From NCBI GenBank assembly GCA_023053575.1, contig JAKZAP010000010.1, positions 16,329,225-16,393,224 on the forward strand: a stretch of DNA of 64,000 bases, in the 5' to 3' direction. The notes under the pieces are model-generated. The model was not told the DNA's origin and searched no databases. It saw only the letters and a list, made by a program, of their open reading frames with translations. A program made the position numbers and the translations under genes. Shown piece by piece: positions 45,950-56,514 of the stretch; the first letter of the stretch is position 1; each line of letters begins with the position of its first letter. The stretch comes from Branchinecta lynchi (taxonomy: Eukaryota > Arthropoda > Branchiopoda > Anostraca > Branchinectidae).

Positions 45950-46890
45950 TTTGCAACAAGACCTAAAAGCTCATATGGTACTTACAAGGCTGGGTCAGAG
46001 GATGAAAGCTGAAGTTTACCAATTCGTGGGTTTATTCTGATCATTTCTAAGCAAAACCCTTGAGATAAGAACGATCTTGGACCCTTGGAAATCAGGAGAA
46101 TATACCGTTTAGTACAAAGTATTTTATTTTGCACTTGGCTGGGATGGCGCGCATTTTAAGGGCACAAGAAATTGATCTGTAAGCAAAACCCCTGAGGCAA
46201 AAAAGATGAAGGTCACAAAAATGTATATTTTACTCAAAAGTATCTTTTATACTTCAAGGAATTCGCTTGTAAGCAAAACCTTCGCGGATAAAATGATCAT
46301 GGGCCCTTGGAGATAATGAATGTGTGTCGTTTGGTCAAAAGTTTTTTTTTTCGGTTAAGGTGCGCAGTTTAAGGGTGCTAGAAATCCATTTGTAAGCAAC
46401 CCTTGTGGCACAAATGACCATCGATCTCAGGGATCATTAAATGTATAGTTTAGTCAAAAGTTGTTTTTTTTTTTCACTTTTTTGTCACTAAAGTGTGTTA
46501 AAATGCACACTTTAAAGGGATGGTCGGGTCTGGGAAGTGACAATTTCTAAGCCAGTACTATTGAATCTCTAGCCTAATGTTCCGGCCAAGTCCCACCGGC
46601 CTAGCACATCTGGAAGTACCTTAACTCGCGATCACAAGAATTCCGAACCCCCCTCCAGCTCCCCCCCCCCGCCTCCAGAGCGTCCAAACCCGGTCTGGTT
46701 CTGTCACTGATGTAGCCTACCTAGTTCTTGTGCCTGTTCTTCCCACCAAGTTTTTCCCCGATCGCTCCACTCTAAGGGTGTCACAAGCTTATCGGTTCTC
46801 CCCCTACACACATTCATCGGATCCGGTTCGGACTTAAAGTGGAAAATCTGTGATACGAGGCCTTTCCAAATATCAAGTTTCAATAAAGGT
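45950..46890 (+). mobile_element. hairpin-ended modular repeat, plus-strand partial copy
   Basis: It starts with ACAAGACCTAAAAGCTCATATGG and GGCTGGGTCAGAGGATGAAAG, the family left end. It then has AGCAAAACCCTTGAG repeats and the CCACCAAGTTTTTCCCCGATCG block, and stops near 46890 without the terminal hairpin. Confidence 0.65.
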
Positions 46891-47366
46891 TAACAGAGTA
46901 GGGGCTAAGATACGACAGTCTGATTACCCCTCATATTTCTAGAAGAACCGACAAAAACGTGTTACTTCGTTACTTTTAACACTTAACAATAACAAAACCA
47001 CGTGTTGGCTCTTGAGAAGATCGATAAATTATCAGGGGAAAAATACAGTGATCAATGCTGAATAACTAGCTTTTGGAAAGCAAGGGATAGTAGGATGTTG
47101 TTTCAGTTAACAAGTTGTATTTTCAGTGGAAACCTGATTGTGACAAGGTATGATCTAGGGCATAGGCTGGTTGTTAAGAGAGTGTCTACAACTTTTTCAA
47201 CACTTTTTTTTCTATTTTTTTTTTGTTTTTTTATCTTTGTCTATGGGCCTAATCTCTTAAGTGTTTCTTTTGTTTTTTCTTACTGAAAGCAATAATTTTT
47301 TATTACAATTTGGAGGTCAGTTTCTACTTTTCAGTATTTGAGGAAAAGTGCTAGGTGAACATCTGC

Positions 47367-47396
47367 GGAGGCTGATACAGCTTCGTATCAGCCTCC
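47367..47396. repeat. perfect hairpin, 12 bp stem and 6 nt loop
   Basis: GGAGGCTGATAC and GTATCAGCCTCC flank AGCTTC. A weaker partner TCGTATCAACCTCC follows at about 47413. It may be a repeat end. Confidence 0.7.
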
Positions 47397-47479
47397 CTGG
47401 ACGATGATAGGATATCGTATCAACCTCCATAAAAGTAAATGTCAGAATATAACTTCAACTTCCTGTGGGACATAGGAAT

Positions 47480-47950
47480 ATACGCATTGCAGACCTGTTC
47501 GAGAAAAGTCATTATATTGTGCCTATAAGCAGACACATGAGAAAACAGAAGTCTCCGGTAGAGGAACAGGGCTCTTTCCGGTCGGGAATACTTTTGCTAA
47601 GTAACATCAAGAATCGTCGTGTTCCCAGCAAAGAGCCAGAAACGTCATGACAACAAACGTTGTCGATTGGTTTACACAGGATTCGAAACAATTAAGATGG
47701 TTCGTTTGGGTGACGTATCTTCTTCCTCCCAAGGTTCAGTGGCGTGTTGCAGAGTTTGTCATATAGAGTATTACATAGCCGGAGCAAGGATTTGTTGCGA
47801 GGAGCAAGAGACGGATCTTCTAATATAGCGTATTATTATCAGTTCTTACTTTTAGTTTATTACGTAAGTTCATCAAGTAAGATTAGTGTGGTAAACTCAG
47901 TTTAGAACCGAGCATGATTAGTAGGCAACCCACATGACAATTTCGTTTCC
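47480..47950 (+). other. decayed copy of the fucosyltransferase 1 promoter/intron 1 region
   Basis: CGATTGGTTTACACAGGATT, TGGCGTGTT-GGA/CAGA, and ATATAGAGTATT match 37405-37515 in fucosyltransferase 1 intron 1. TCAGTTTAGAACCGA (47897-47911) with AGGCAACCCACATGACAA matches the promoter block, but no ATGAG-GTGAGT follows. It looks like a leftover of another duplication unit. Confidence 0.5.
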
Positions 47951-48326
47951 TCTTGCTCTTATCAACGTGCTTTTTAAGATTCAGCCTGCAAACAATTTGT
48001 TTTTAGCACAGATTGAACATTAACTGTCACACATAACAAGATGTCTTACGAATATAAGTCACTACTTCTGAAAAATTAAAGGAATCCAATAAGATCCTAA
48101 TGATCGATGATGTCTCCAAGCCAGTTTGAAGACTGCCAAAATATTATTTGAAGAGACGACTCAAGTTGTTATACTCGACCCTGCTTACAAGGACGGTTGA
48201 TAAAAGTCTACTACTATTACTCAAATTCTATTCTGTTTTTTTTTTTTTCACTCCGCTTCTGCAATACACTAAGAAATTGTTCTTCTTTCTGTATCTCCGT
48301 TTTGTCAGTTTTTAGTTCGCAATTTG

Positions 48327-49847
48327 TATGGCACTTGCAGCTTCGCTCAAGTCGGTCGGTCTGTCTGATGTTCTGTCGGTCTGTCTGTCGGTCCACTGTT
48401 CTCGACTTGGGGTACTTCCAGAATGGCTTAGACGATGAAACTTGGCAGGCGTATCAGGGACCCGACCAGACTAACTTGGAAATAGTCACTTCCCCCATTC
48501 GAGCTCCGTGGGGGGAGTAATGGGAAAGGGGAATCAGGAATCTTGAGGAATGTATAACTTTGGGAGGGGTGATCGGATCTTAATGAAACTTGATATTTAG
48601 AAATACCCCGTGTCTCGGATGTCCCATTTCAAGTCCGGGCGGGATCCAATGAATGCGGGGGGGGGGGAGCTGAAGAGGGGAACCGGAAATCTTGTGACAC
48701 GCTTAGAGTGGAGCGATGGGAAGAAACTCGGTGAGAACACCAAGCAAAAGCCCTTAATACGTCAGTGAAAGAACCGGACCGGATTTGGGCACTATGGGAG
48801 GTTGGGGGGGGGGGATTCAGGTGATCGCGAGTTAAGGATGTTCTAGAACGATGAAACTTGGCGTGAACATTAGAGAGTTGACATGATTGCCTTAGAAATA
48901 GTCAGTTCCCCCACTCGAGCATCATGGAGAAAGGGAGGGAGGGGGGATCCGCAATCTTGAGGTATGTAGAAATTTCGAATGGGTGATCGGATCTTAATGA
49001 AACTTAATATTTGGAACAATCTAGTGTCTCAAATGTCCTACTTAAAGTCCGGACCTGATTCATTGAATGTTGGGGGGGGGGGGGAATAACAGGAAATCTT
49101 TTAACACGATTATAGTGAAGCGATCGGGATGAAACTTGGCGGGAACAATAAGCATAAGCCCTTGATACATCAGTGACAAAACCAGAGTGAGTTCGGGCAC
49201 TGTGGGGCGAGTTGGGGGTGGGGGGTCTGGAATTCTGATGATCGCGAGTTAAGGTACTTCCAGATGGGCTAGGACGATGAAACTTAGCTTGGACATTAGA
49301 GACTTGACAAGACTGGCTTATAAACTGTTACTTCTCTCAGATCCAACCATCCCTTAAATTAATAATCCTAACCACAAAGTACAAAAAACACTTTTAAGCA
49401 AAACATACATTTTCATGATCCCCATGATTTTTGCCTAAGGGTTTTGCTCAAAAATGAATTCTTAGCAACCTTAAGTGCGTTCTTAACCGAAAAGTCAAAA
49501 AAAAATATTGACTAAACCAATATATATTCATGATCCCAAAGGGCCCATGATCATTTTGCCTTCAGGGGTTTTTCCTTACAATTGAATTCCGTAAAGTACA
49601 AACAATAATTTTGAGCAAAATATCCATTTTCATGATCCCGATGAGCTAGTCATCATTTGCGCTTCAAGAGTGTTCATTACAGATGAATCTATAGCACCCT
49701 TGAAGTGCGCATCGTCACAGCCAAATGCAAAAATAAAGTAGTTTTTACGAACGATACACTGATCGGAACAAACCCCCGAATTGACGAATTCCTACTTTCA
49801 TCCTCTAACCCAGCCTTGCAAGTGTCATATGAGCTTCCAGCTCTTGT
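48327..49847 (-). mobile_element. hairpin-ended modular repeat, copy D
   Basis: The minus copy runs from the left end at 49847 (ACAAGAGCTGGAAGCTCATATG on the minus strand) to the TATGGCACTTG hairpin arm at 48327. It contains three blocks of the family and G tracts near 48657 and 49071. Confidence 0.7.
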
Positions 49848-49885
49848 TAGTTTAGCTTTTTTGTCACTGTGAGGATCGCGATTAT

Positions 49886-51105
49886 TATGGCACTTGCAGC
49901 TTCGCTCAAGTGCCATATACCGATCACTTTTCAGTCGGTCTGTCGGCCCACTGTTCTCGAGTTAGGGTACTTCCAGAAGTGCTAGGACGACGAAACTTGG
50001 CAGGCAAATTAGGGACCCGACCAAATTAATTTGGAAATAGTCACTTCCCCAATCCGACCACCGTGGGGGAGTAGGGAGATGGGAAATCCGAAATCTTGAG
50101 GTATGTATATAACTTTCCAAAGGGTAATCGGATCTTGATGAAACTTTGTATTTGGAAAGATCTCGTGTCTCAGATGTCCCATTTCAAGTCCAGACCGGAT
50201 CCGATGAATGTGGGGGGGGGGATTCGGGAGGGGGGGCGGAAATCTGGTGACACGCTTAGAGTGGAGTGATTGGGATGAAACTTGGTGAGAGGAACAAGCA
50301 CAAGCTCTAATCAGTGACAGAATCGGACCGGATTCGGGCATTTGGGGGGAAGTTGTAGGGGGTCCGGAATTCGGGTAATCGCCTTTTGAGGTACTTCCCA
50401 ATGAGCTAGGACGACGCAAATTGGCTTGAACAGTAGAGACAAGATTGGCTTAGCAATAGCTAGTTGCCTGATCCGACCATCATGGGGGTGTAGCAACCAC
50501 AGAACACCGTGTACGAAAATATGGTGTTTAATAAAAGATCTAAGATTAATGAAGTATATCGAAAGATACTAAATACCGAATAAAGAGTCCATAGATTAAA
50601 CCGAAGTATAGATCTGACCTGACCTTAAGATGTAAGAAATACACAGGCGACACGACCTGGCAAAAACACTGGCATCGTAACGGCAAGCAACCGAACCAAC
50701 GACTGACACCTTTCCAGTACAGGAAAGGTCCATGAACCGTGGTTGCTACAGGGGAATAGGGGGATGGGGAATCCGGAATCTTGAGGCATGTATAGCCTCG
50801 GTGTTTATAACTGAACGAAAAGTCAGAAAAATACTTTTGACCAATCGATATGTGTTCATGATCCTAAAGGGCTCATGATCATTTTTGCCTCGAGGGCTCT
50901 CGGATCGCGCCCTTAAAGTGCGCATCATCACAGCCAAGTGCAAAAATTAAATACTTTTACCAAACAATACATTCTCGTGAATTTCACGGTCACAAAATCA
51001 TTCTTATCTCAAGGGTCGTGCTTACAATTTCACAAAAAAATCCACGAATTGGCAAATTTCTACTCTCATCCTCTGACTCAGCCTTGCAGTGCCATCTGTA
51101 ATAAA
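49886..51105 (-). mobile_element. hairpin-ended modular repeat, copy E, interrupted by a solo LTR
   Basis: The terminal hairpin TATGGCACTTG / CAAGTGCCATA occupies 49886-49917, only 38 bp from the left end of copy D, so the two are arranged head to tail. The left end is near 51065-51105 (CCTCTGACTCAGCCTTGCA). The LTR-like insertion is at 50489-50750. Confidence 0.7.
50489..50750. mobile_element. probable solo LTR, 262 bp
   Basis: It starts TGTAGCAACCAC and ends with the exact inverse GTGGTTGCTACA, giving the TG...CA ends of LTRs. GGGG lies on each side, consistent with a 4-5 bp duplication. AATAAA is present near 50577. Sister repeats read straight through this site (CATGGGGG then AGTAGG or AATAGG), so it is an insertion. 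The parent element is unknown. Confidence 0.7.
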
Positions 51106-51599
51106 CTTAGTGTATAAACTTAAGAAGAATCTCTCTGATCTGGCTATTACTCACCAAACTAAGGCAACATCGAAACTACTCGATGTTCACTTAATCTGCC
51201 TTTCATCTCAAAACGCTGTGACCACTCTATTATTTTTCTCTCTGGAGTTTAAAAGGAGAATGAACTATGTGGGACTTCTTACTTTCGTTTTTGTAAATTT
51301 TCTTCTTTTTCCCCCTCCTTGGCGAAGAAATTCTAAGATTGTTAGTAAATATTCGCTGCCAGATTTTACGGAGAAAATTGTCTGTCCTCCATAGAAAACT
51401 GTCCAAAACGGTGTGCACACGTCTGTCACCTGTCACGTGTCAAAACTGTCCAAAATGGTGTGCACACGTCTGTCAGTCTATTTCAACGCTCGAGTAGTTT
51501 CTAGTGGAGTGTTCCTTGGAACAATCCACTATTGCGAGCGCTGTATCAGCTTTCGATTTTTGGTTTCCGGTTTTCACCATATTTTGTGGAGCTCATAAA

Positions 51600-52240
51600 C
51601 CCGTGAACCAGTGCAAGTATCAAGTTCAGACTTGGTACACTAGTGGGTATTCGGGCCTAGTTGTGTATTTTGGGGGTCCCACCACCACCCCCAACCCGGT
51701 TCAGGGCCAAATGGGCCCAGACTGTCCAGTGAATAATGCTCATAACTTGACCAGAACTGGACATAGGACGATGAAATTCCTTCTTCATGTAGATCCTAGA
51801 GCTGGGAAATTGCTTTCAAAATTTTACCTCCCCCACCCACCCCATTCTTGGGCAACTGGGCCCAGATTGCCCAGGAGTAAAGTTCGTTACCCGTGACAGG
51901 AATCAACAGGTATCAAGTGGAAACTTGGTAGGTTTGTGAGCACTGGGTCTCTTTTTACTTCTTGCAGTTCCGAACCCCAACCCCACTTGGTTCAGGGCAA
52001 TTGGGCCCAGATTGCCCATTTTTTAATGTTTATAACTTGACAATAACTGGAGATAAAGCGATGAAATTCCTTTTTGCTTTTGGATTATAGTGGTTTAGAA
52101 TATATATGTGGAGCTGAACAACCCCCCACCCTCCCGTCCATGGGAGGGTGGGTGGTGGTTCAATCCACCCACCCGTCACTGGAATCAAACTCTAAGCTGG
52201 TATACATGAGGGAAAAGAGGTTTAAATAGACCATGGTTCG
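51600..52240 (+). repeat. degenerate tandem blocks of ~150-200 bp
   Basis: TGGGCCCAGA-TGTCCAGT-type, CATAACTTGACCAGAACTGGA and ACGATGAAATTCCTT segments repeat two to three times. A palindrome near 52125-52155 pairs CCACCCTCCC with GGGAGGGTGG. A separate TGGGCCCAGAT also occurs at 54335. Confidence 0.55.
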
Positions 52241-52659
52241 AACTCAGCTATTCGTGCAAGACCTTCAACATTTCTTTGGATTTATACTTGCGGTTTGTTT
52301 CCATTCAAAGCTTTTAAACTGGGATAACTACAAACTAGGCTATTCAATACTTGTTTAGTTATCGGGGATGTGAAACGTCTTGGTTCTAAAGCTGTTTATA
52401 TATAGTATGCGATAAACATTTTACTTTCACACTCCAAGTCTGAGCGCTTGCGCGCTTGTTGGTACGTGTAATATTTGTCCTTCTTAAGTTTTCTCATTTT
52501 CTTGTGTACTCCTTTATTTTTGCCTTGAACGATTTATGGGTTAGAGAATAAATTATTATTATTTTATATACACACTCAAATAAAAAAATGCAAGCATGTT
52601 TCAAATATCCCAGTTTAAACTTAAAATGAAAACCCATCATTTCAGGGGGAAAAGATTTC

Positions 52660-53556
52660 AACTTTCAGTCATCTAATCAATTTAGAACTGAGACCGTACA
52701 GCAGGCAATTCACAGGACAATAGCCTCCGGGAAAGAGATTCAAATCAAATTTTCCACTTACACCTACAAGAACAAATAAGCCAATAGAACCTCCGTCTTT
52801 GGTTCCATACACCGACTATGGATACCCCGAGGAAACTGAGCAGAGCTAGAGCTACTTGCTCAGCTTTGGGTTGACGCCCGTTTACTTCCCCTTAGCCGCT
52901 GTGCGTTGAGAGGAAAAAACCGTAGCATAGTGACCTCAAAATGTCAAACAACCAATAGTACTCTCGACATTTCCTTTCCAGGGCTCTACTGCAATGAATT
53001 GTTTATAGAGGTAACAAACAGTGATATGAATGAATAAAAAAAAATATTTCCCATTAAAACTGGCACGAGGGGACCTAGACGATTAAACAAAACAGAAAAG
53101 AAAGAAAAAACAACAACACGACAACAGTGTAAGAGAATACGAACATCAGCACGTAAATGAGAGTAGCTCGATCCCCGCGTAGCTTCTACATAATGGAGGT
53201 CGTTGGGAATCTATTCGACTCCCCATGGTCATATTACAGAGGTCGGGAGACGGAGGTTGTTTTGCTTATTTGTTCTTGCTTAGACGGCATAGGCCTACAG
53301 ACAACTGAAAATCACAGGACAATAACCTTCTATTAACCCTGCATTCAAATTATACGGTAAAACGGGTTTGACACGCAACTTTCCACGTATACTGATCATG
53401 ACCACACAGCCGTCAGAACCTGAAAATCAGCTGACGGTTACCGAATGTAAGCTTTCAGTCACAGTAGCGTTAGTGCTAGTGTTATCAATTTAGAACTGAG
53501 TCTGATCAACGGGCAATCGACAGGACGAAAATCTTTGTAAAAGTGATTACAATGAG
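52660..53556 (+). promoter_or_regulatory. promoter/5' UTR blocks of fucosyltransferase 2, tandem
   Basis: The proximal block 53300-53556 matches 36640-36875 and ends ATGAG-GTGAGT. Its core TCAATTTAGAACTGA is at 53485-53499. A second core TCAATTTAGAACTGA at 52677-52691 is followed by CAGGCAATTCACAGGACAATAG but has no ATGAG exon. The function as promoter is inferred from repetition, position and an Initiator-like word. Confidence 0.55.
53552..53556 (+). CDS. inferred five-base first coding exon of fucosyltransferase 2
   Basis: ATGAG with donor GTGAGT at 53557, phase 2, fits the acceptor at 55280. It is conserved with 36871-36875. Confidence 0.55.
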
Positions 53557-56514
53557 GTGAGTCCATGCTTTTTAAAGCACATCTTTTACTAGAAATGATC
53601 AATACGATGACATGGCTAAGAAGTGTTGTTTTTCGAAAATACTGCCACTTTCAATGTGAAATTAGCGATCTTCTTGTTAGCGCTTGTTGATTCTATCCTG
53701 CTTTCCCACTCTTTGACGTGACGCCGCTAGGCGCTAAATCTTTGAAAACTGAACGCGCCATGGTTGAAAAGTGGTAACACCAAGCAAAACAAACAGAAGA
53801 TGCACATGGCCTATCAGAATGAAATACAATACTTTGAAGGTTCTCATGTCTCGTGTGTGACATAGTGGTCGGCGGGCCTTGAAATGTTCGAGAAGTTTGA
53901 GTTGTGTGAATGGCAAAACTCGGCTTGGCCGAAAAAGCGCTAAAAAGTAGTATGTTAAAAAAATGAAACAATAGCAAAAGGCCGGGATTTCAGAAGCTGA
54001 TAATTCCCTAAGGGATAATTTAAAAGTATCAGAATAAGCAAGAGGCGTCGTTTAAAGGTTCGCTTCAAGCAGTCAAGGACTTCAAGCTGTTTTCCGCTTT
54101 GCCACCTGCTTGTCGCATATTACCAACGAAGGAAAGACAGGCTCCTCTAGTCGCACTCTACTCTCCCGCTGTAAACGTAAGCTATCGATGCAGCCTATAC
54201 TACCACAAATCTGGCGACAATTCTAACGATACAAACAACTTTTGGGATCCTAAAACGTTAGTAACAGATATTTGACAAATAAGGACTTTTAGAGACTTTT
54301 GTCTTCGCCACCAGTCCGGGCCATGGACAACTGGGCCCAGATGACTTGACTGCTGGCTAGTTACAGACTGGGCTATGAAACCTCGTGCACTTATATTCCC
54401 TAGTGTCTACGGGTCCTTTCGAGGTTTGGTCTTCCCCGCCCTCCCGTTTCGGCTGCAACTGAGCCGACATTGGGCAGTAGGTTATACACCGACACCGACA
54501 TGGTTATACACCGACAGTATCCACCCCTCCTTTTGTTAATAGACCACTTGCAGGCCTAAGTGGTGACTGTGGGAACTCTCTCGTTCAACTTGATATACAT
54601 GTTTTCACCATGTTAGACCGCTAGTTTGATTCGTTTTCCTCTTACAATTACGTTTTGAACGATGCTCGTTTGCAATTAAGTGTCTTTTTCTGTGTCTTTA
54701 TGTGTATTACTTATTTTCTTTCATTTATTTGATTTTTCAAAATGGCGGGTTATAAATAAATTACTTACTTACTTACTTATTGTTAATTCAAATCCAGCCA
54801 GAAGAGGATTTGTCTCACTGTCAGAAGTCTCATAACAGATAACACGATGATGCGCGGTTTCAACAGATACTGCGTAACAGATAACGCTTCGGATGTTATC
54901 TGTTGTGTTTCAAAATGTTATGTATAATAAGTGTTACCATCAGAAAGAAACGATAATAGCCAAAAAGTATCTGCTGAGTTTCCCGACATCATGACGGTAA
55001 GGAAACAAGTCAGTCAGTAGATGACATTTCGTGCATAACATTTTCAAACACAACAGATAACATCCCAAGTGTTATCTGTGACGCAATATCTGTTGAAACC
55101 GCGCATCCTTGTGTTTTCTGTTATGAAACTTCTGACAGTGTTCTTTCTCATGTTCTGACAGCCGCTTTAATATCCTAAAGTTCTAAACTTCAGGAGGGAC
55201 ATGCCTTACAAACAGGGGTAAGTGAAAGAACCTCATCACCGATCCAGACTCGATAAAAATGAACCTTCATTTCATTTCAGAGTTAAAAAGACAGTGCGGC
55301 AATTGTTCGTCTACTTCACACTGATGATCGGAGGTGGTCTGTTTCTCTACAACTCAAGCTCACCTTCGGATAACTACCACCGACTACTGAAAAGGGAAAC
55401 AGACGAAGGGAGCCACGAACTGCTAGAACGTTACAACAATACTAAAACCGTATCCGAGATTATGTACGCATACAAACAGGGAATGAAAGAGAATTCCACG
55501 GGCGAAATGAAATATATCCTCTACTGGGACTTGCCGCCCAACTCGAGGAGGGTGCTCGGTGAGGGTTCGGAACCGTTTGAACAATGCGCGTTCAGTCAGT
55601 GTTCCCTGACAACAAACAGGACACTTTTTCCCGTTGAAAACTACCATGCCCTTATGTTTTGCATACGGGATTTTACGTTTAAAGATTTCCCTGTGAAGCG
55701 GAATGAATCCCAAAGATACATAATGTGGACCTTGGAAGCTCCAGAATATGCTAGCCTCGACAAAACAAAAATGAAGGATATGGGTGGCGTCTTCAATTGG
55801 ACCTTTACATACCGGTCCGATTCCGACATAGTTGGGCCGTATGGCTGGTTTGAACCACTAGCGCTGCTATCGGAGGAAATATACACGCAGGAATACCGCA
55901 AGAAGCAGCTCTTGTTAGATGGCACGAACTATGCAAAGGGTAAGACGAGGCTCGTAGCTTGGTTCGTTTCAAACTGTGGGGCGATCAGTAAGAGAGACAA
56001 TTACGCAAAAAAACTACAAGAATACGTGGAAGTAGATATCTTCGGAAGATGCAGCAAGATGAAGTGCCGTAAGTGTGACGAAATGCTCAGAAAGGATTAC
56101 AAATTCTACCTTGCCTTTGAGAATTCAAACTGCGCAGATTACGTCACTGAAAAGTTTTACCGAACACTGAAACTGGGTGCGATACCAATCGTTTATAGTG
56201 GTGCAGACTACTCAAAAATAGCACCACCACACTCCTATATCGACATTCGGAACTACAAAACAGCAAGAGAGCTGGCAGAATACCTCACTTTGCTTGACAC
56301 CAATGACGAATTATACAATGAATATTTCTGGTGGACAAAGTTGTACAAAGTTTATTACGAAGTCAAAGACTCAAGACAGGCGCTGTGTGGGTTATGTGCC
56401 AAACTGCATTTGGATAAAGAGCCAAAAACGTACGAGAATCTCGAGCAATGGTGGAAAACAGGGAGTAATTGCACTAGGCCAGAAAACAGTTCATTCCCCG
56501 TATGGAAAGAATAG
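53552..56514 (+). CDS. alpha-1,3-fucosyltransferase 2 (GT10), two-exon model
   Basis: Close paralogue of fucosyltransferase 1, 13 kb downstream. The model is join(53552..53556, 55281..56514), 412 residues. Met-Arg from the microexon joins VKKTVRQ. Anchor LFVYFTLMIGGGLFLY is at about 9-25, MKYILYWDLPP at about 77, YKFYLAFENSNC at about 275-286, and PPHSYIDIRNYKT at about 317. All GT10 donor-site motifs are intact. A longer stem insertion (KRETDEGSHELLERY) separates it from gene 1. The intron is 1.7 kb and holds one MITE. The frame opens upstream to 55222 but only with a GTG codon, so an upstream exon is required. An ATG at 55201 with a 63-base intron is an alternative start. Confidence 0.82.
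54640..54780 (+). other. probable LINE 3' tail
   Basis: ATAAATAAATTACTTACTTAC ends an A/T-rich stretch, in the style of the other LINE tails. It lies in fucosyltransferase 2 intron 1. Confidence 0.4.
54816..55140. mobile_element. ACAGATAACA MITE, complete copy
   Basis: Ends CACTGTCAGAAGTCTCATAAC and GTTATGAAACTTCTGACAGTG are inverted, and the symmetry continues about 60 bp inward (GATGATGCGCGGTTTCAACAG). Length is 325 bp. It ends 141 bp before the fucosyltransferase 2 main exon. The target duplication is not clear. Confidence 0.85.
55281..56514 (+). CDS. fucosyltransferase 2 main exon
   Basis: The acceptor TTCATTTCAG ends at 55280. The exon opens with A plus GTT AAA AAG and carries anchor, stem and the complete catalytic domain to the TAG at 56512-56514. 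The position and phase of the acceptor are the same as in gene 1. Cysteines in NCGAI, GRCSKMKC-KCD and LCGLC are conserved between the two. Confidence 0.94.

Noticed and set aside
53693..53977. Minus-strand 94-residue frame with a hydrophobic N-terminus
   Set aside because: It resembles a signal peptide but has no motif or splice context, and lies within the fucosyltransferase 2 intron on the opposite strand.
55201..55280. ATG at 55201 as first exon of fucosyltransferase 2 (ATG CCT TAC AAA CAG GG, 63-base intron)
   Set aside because: Phase fits, and it remains an alternative. But the homologous intron region of gene 1 (about 41890-41966) lacks the ATG and the GTAAGT donor, while ATGAG-GTGAGT is conserved in both genes.
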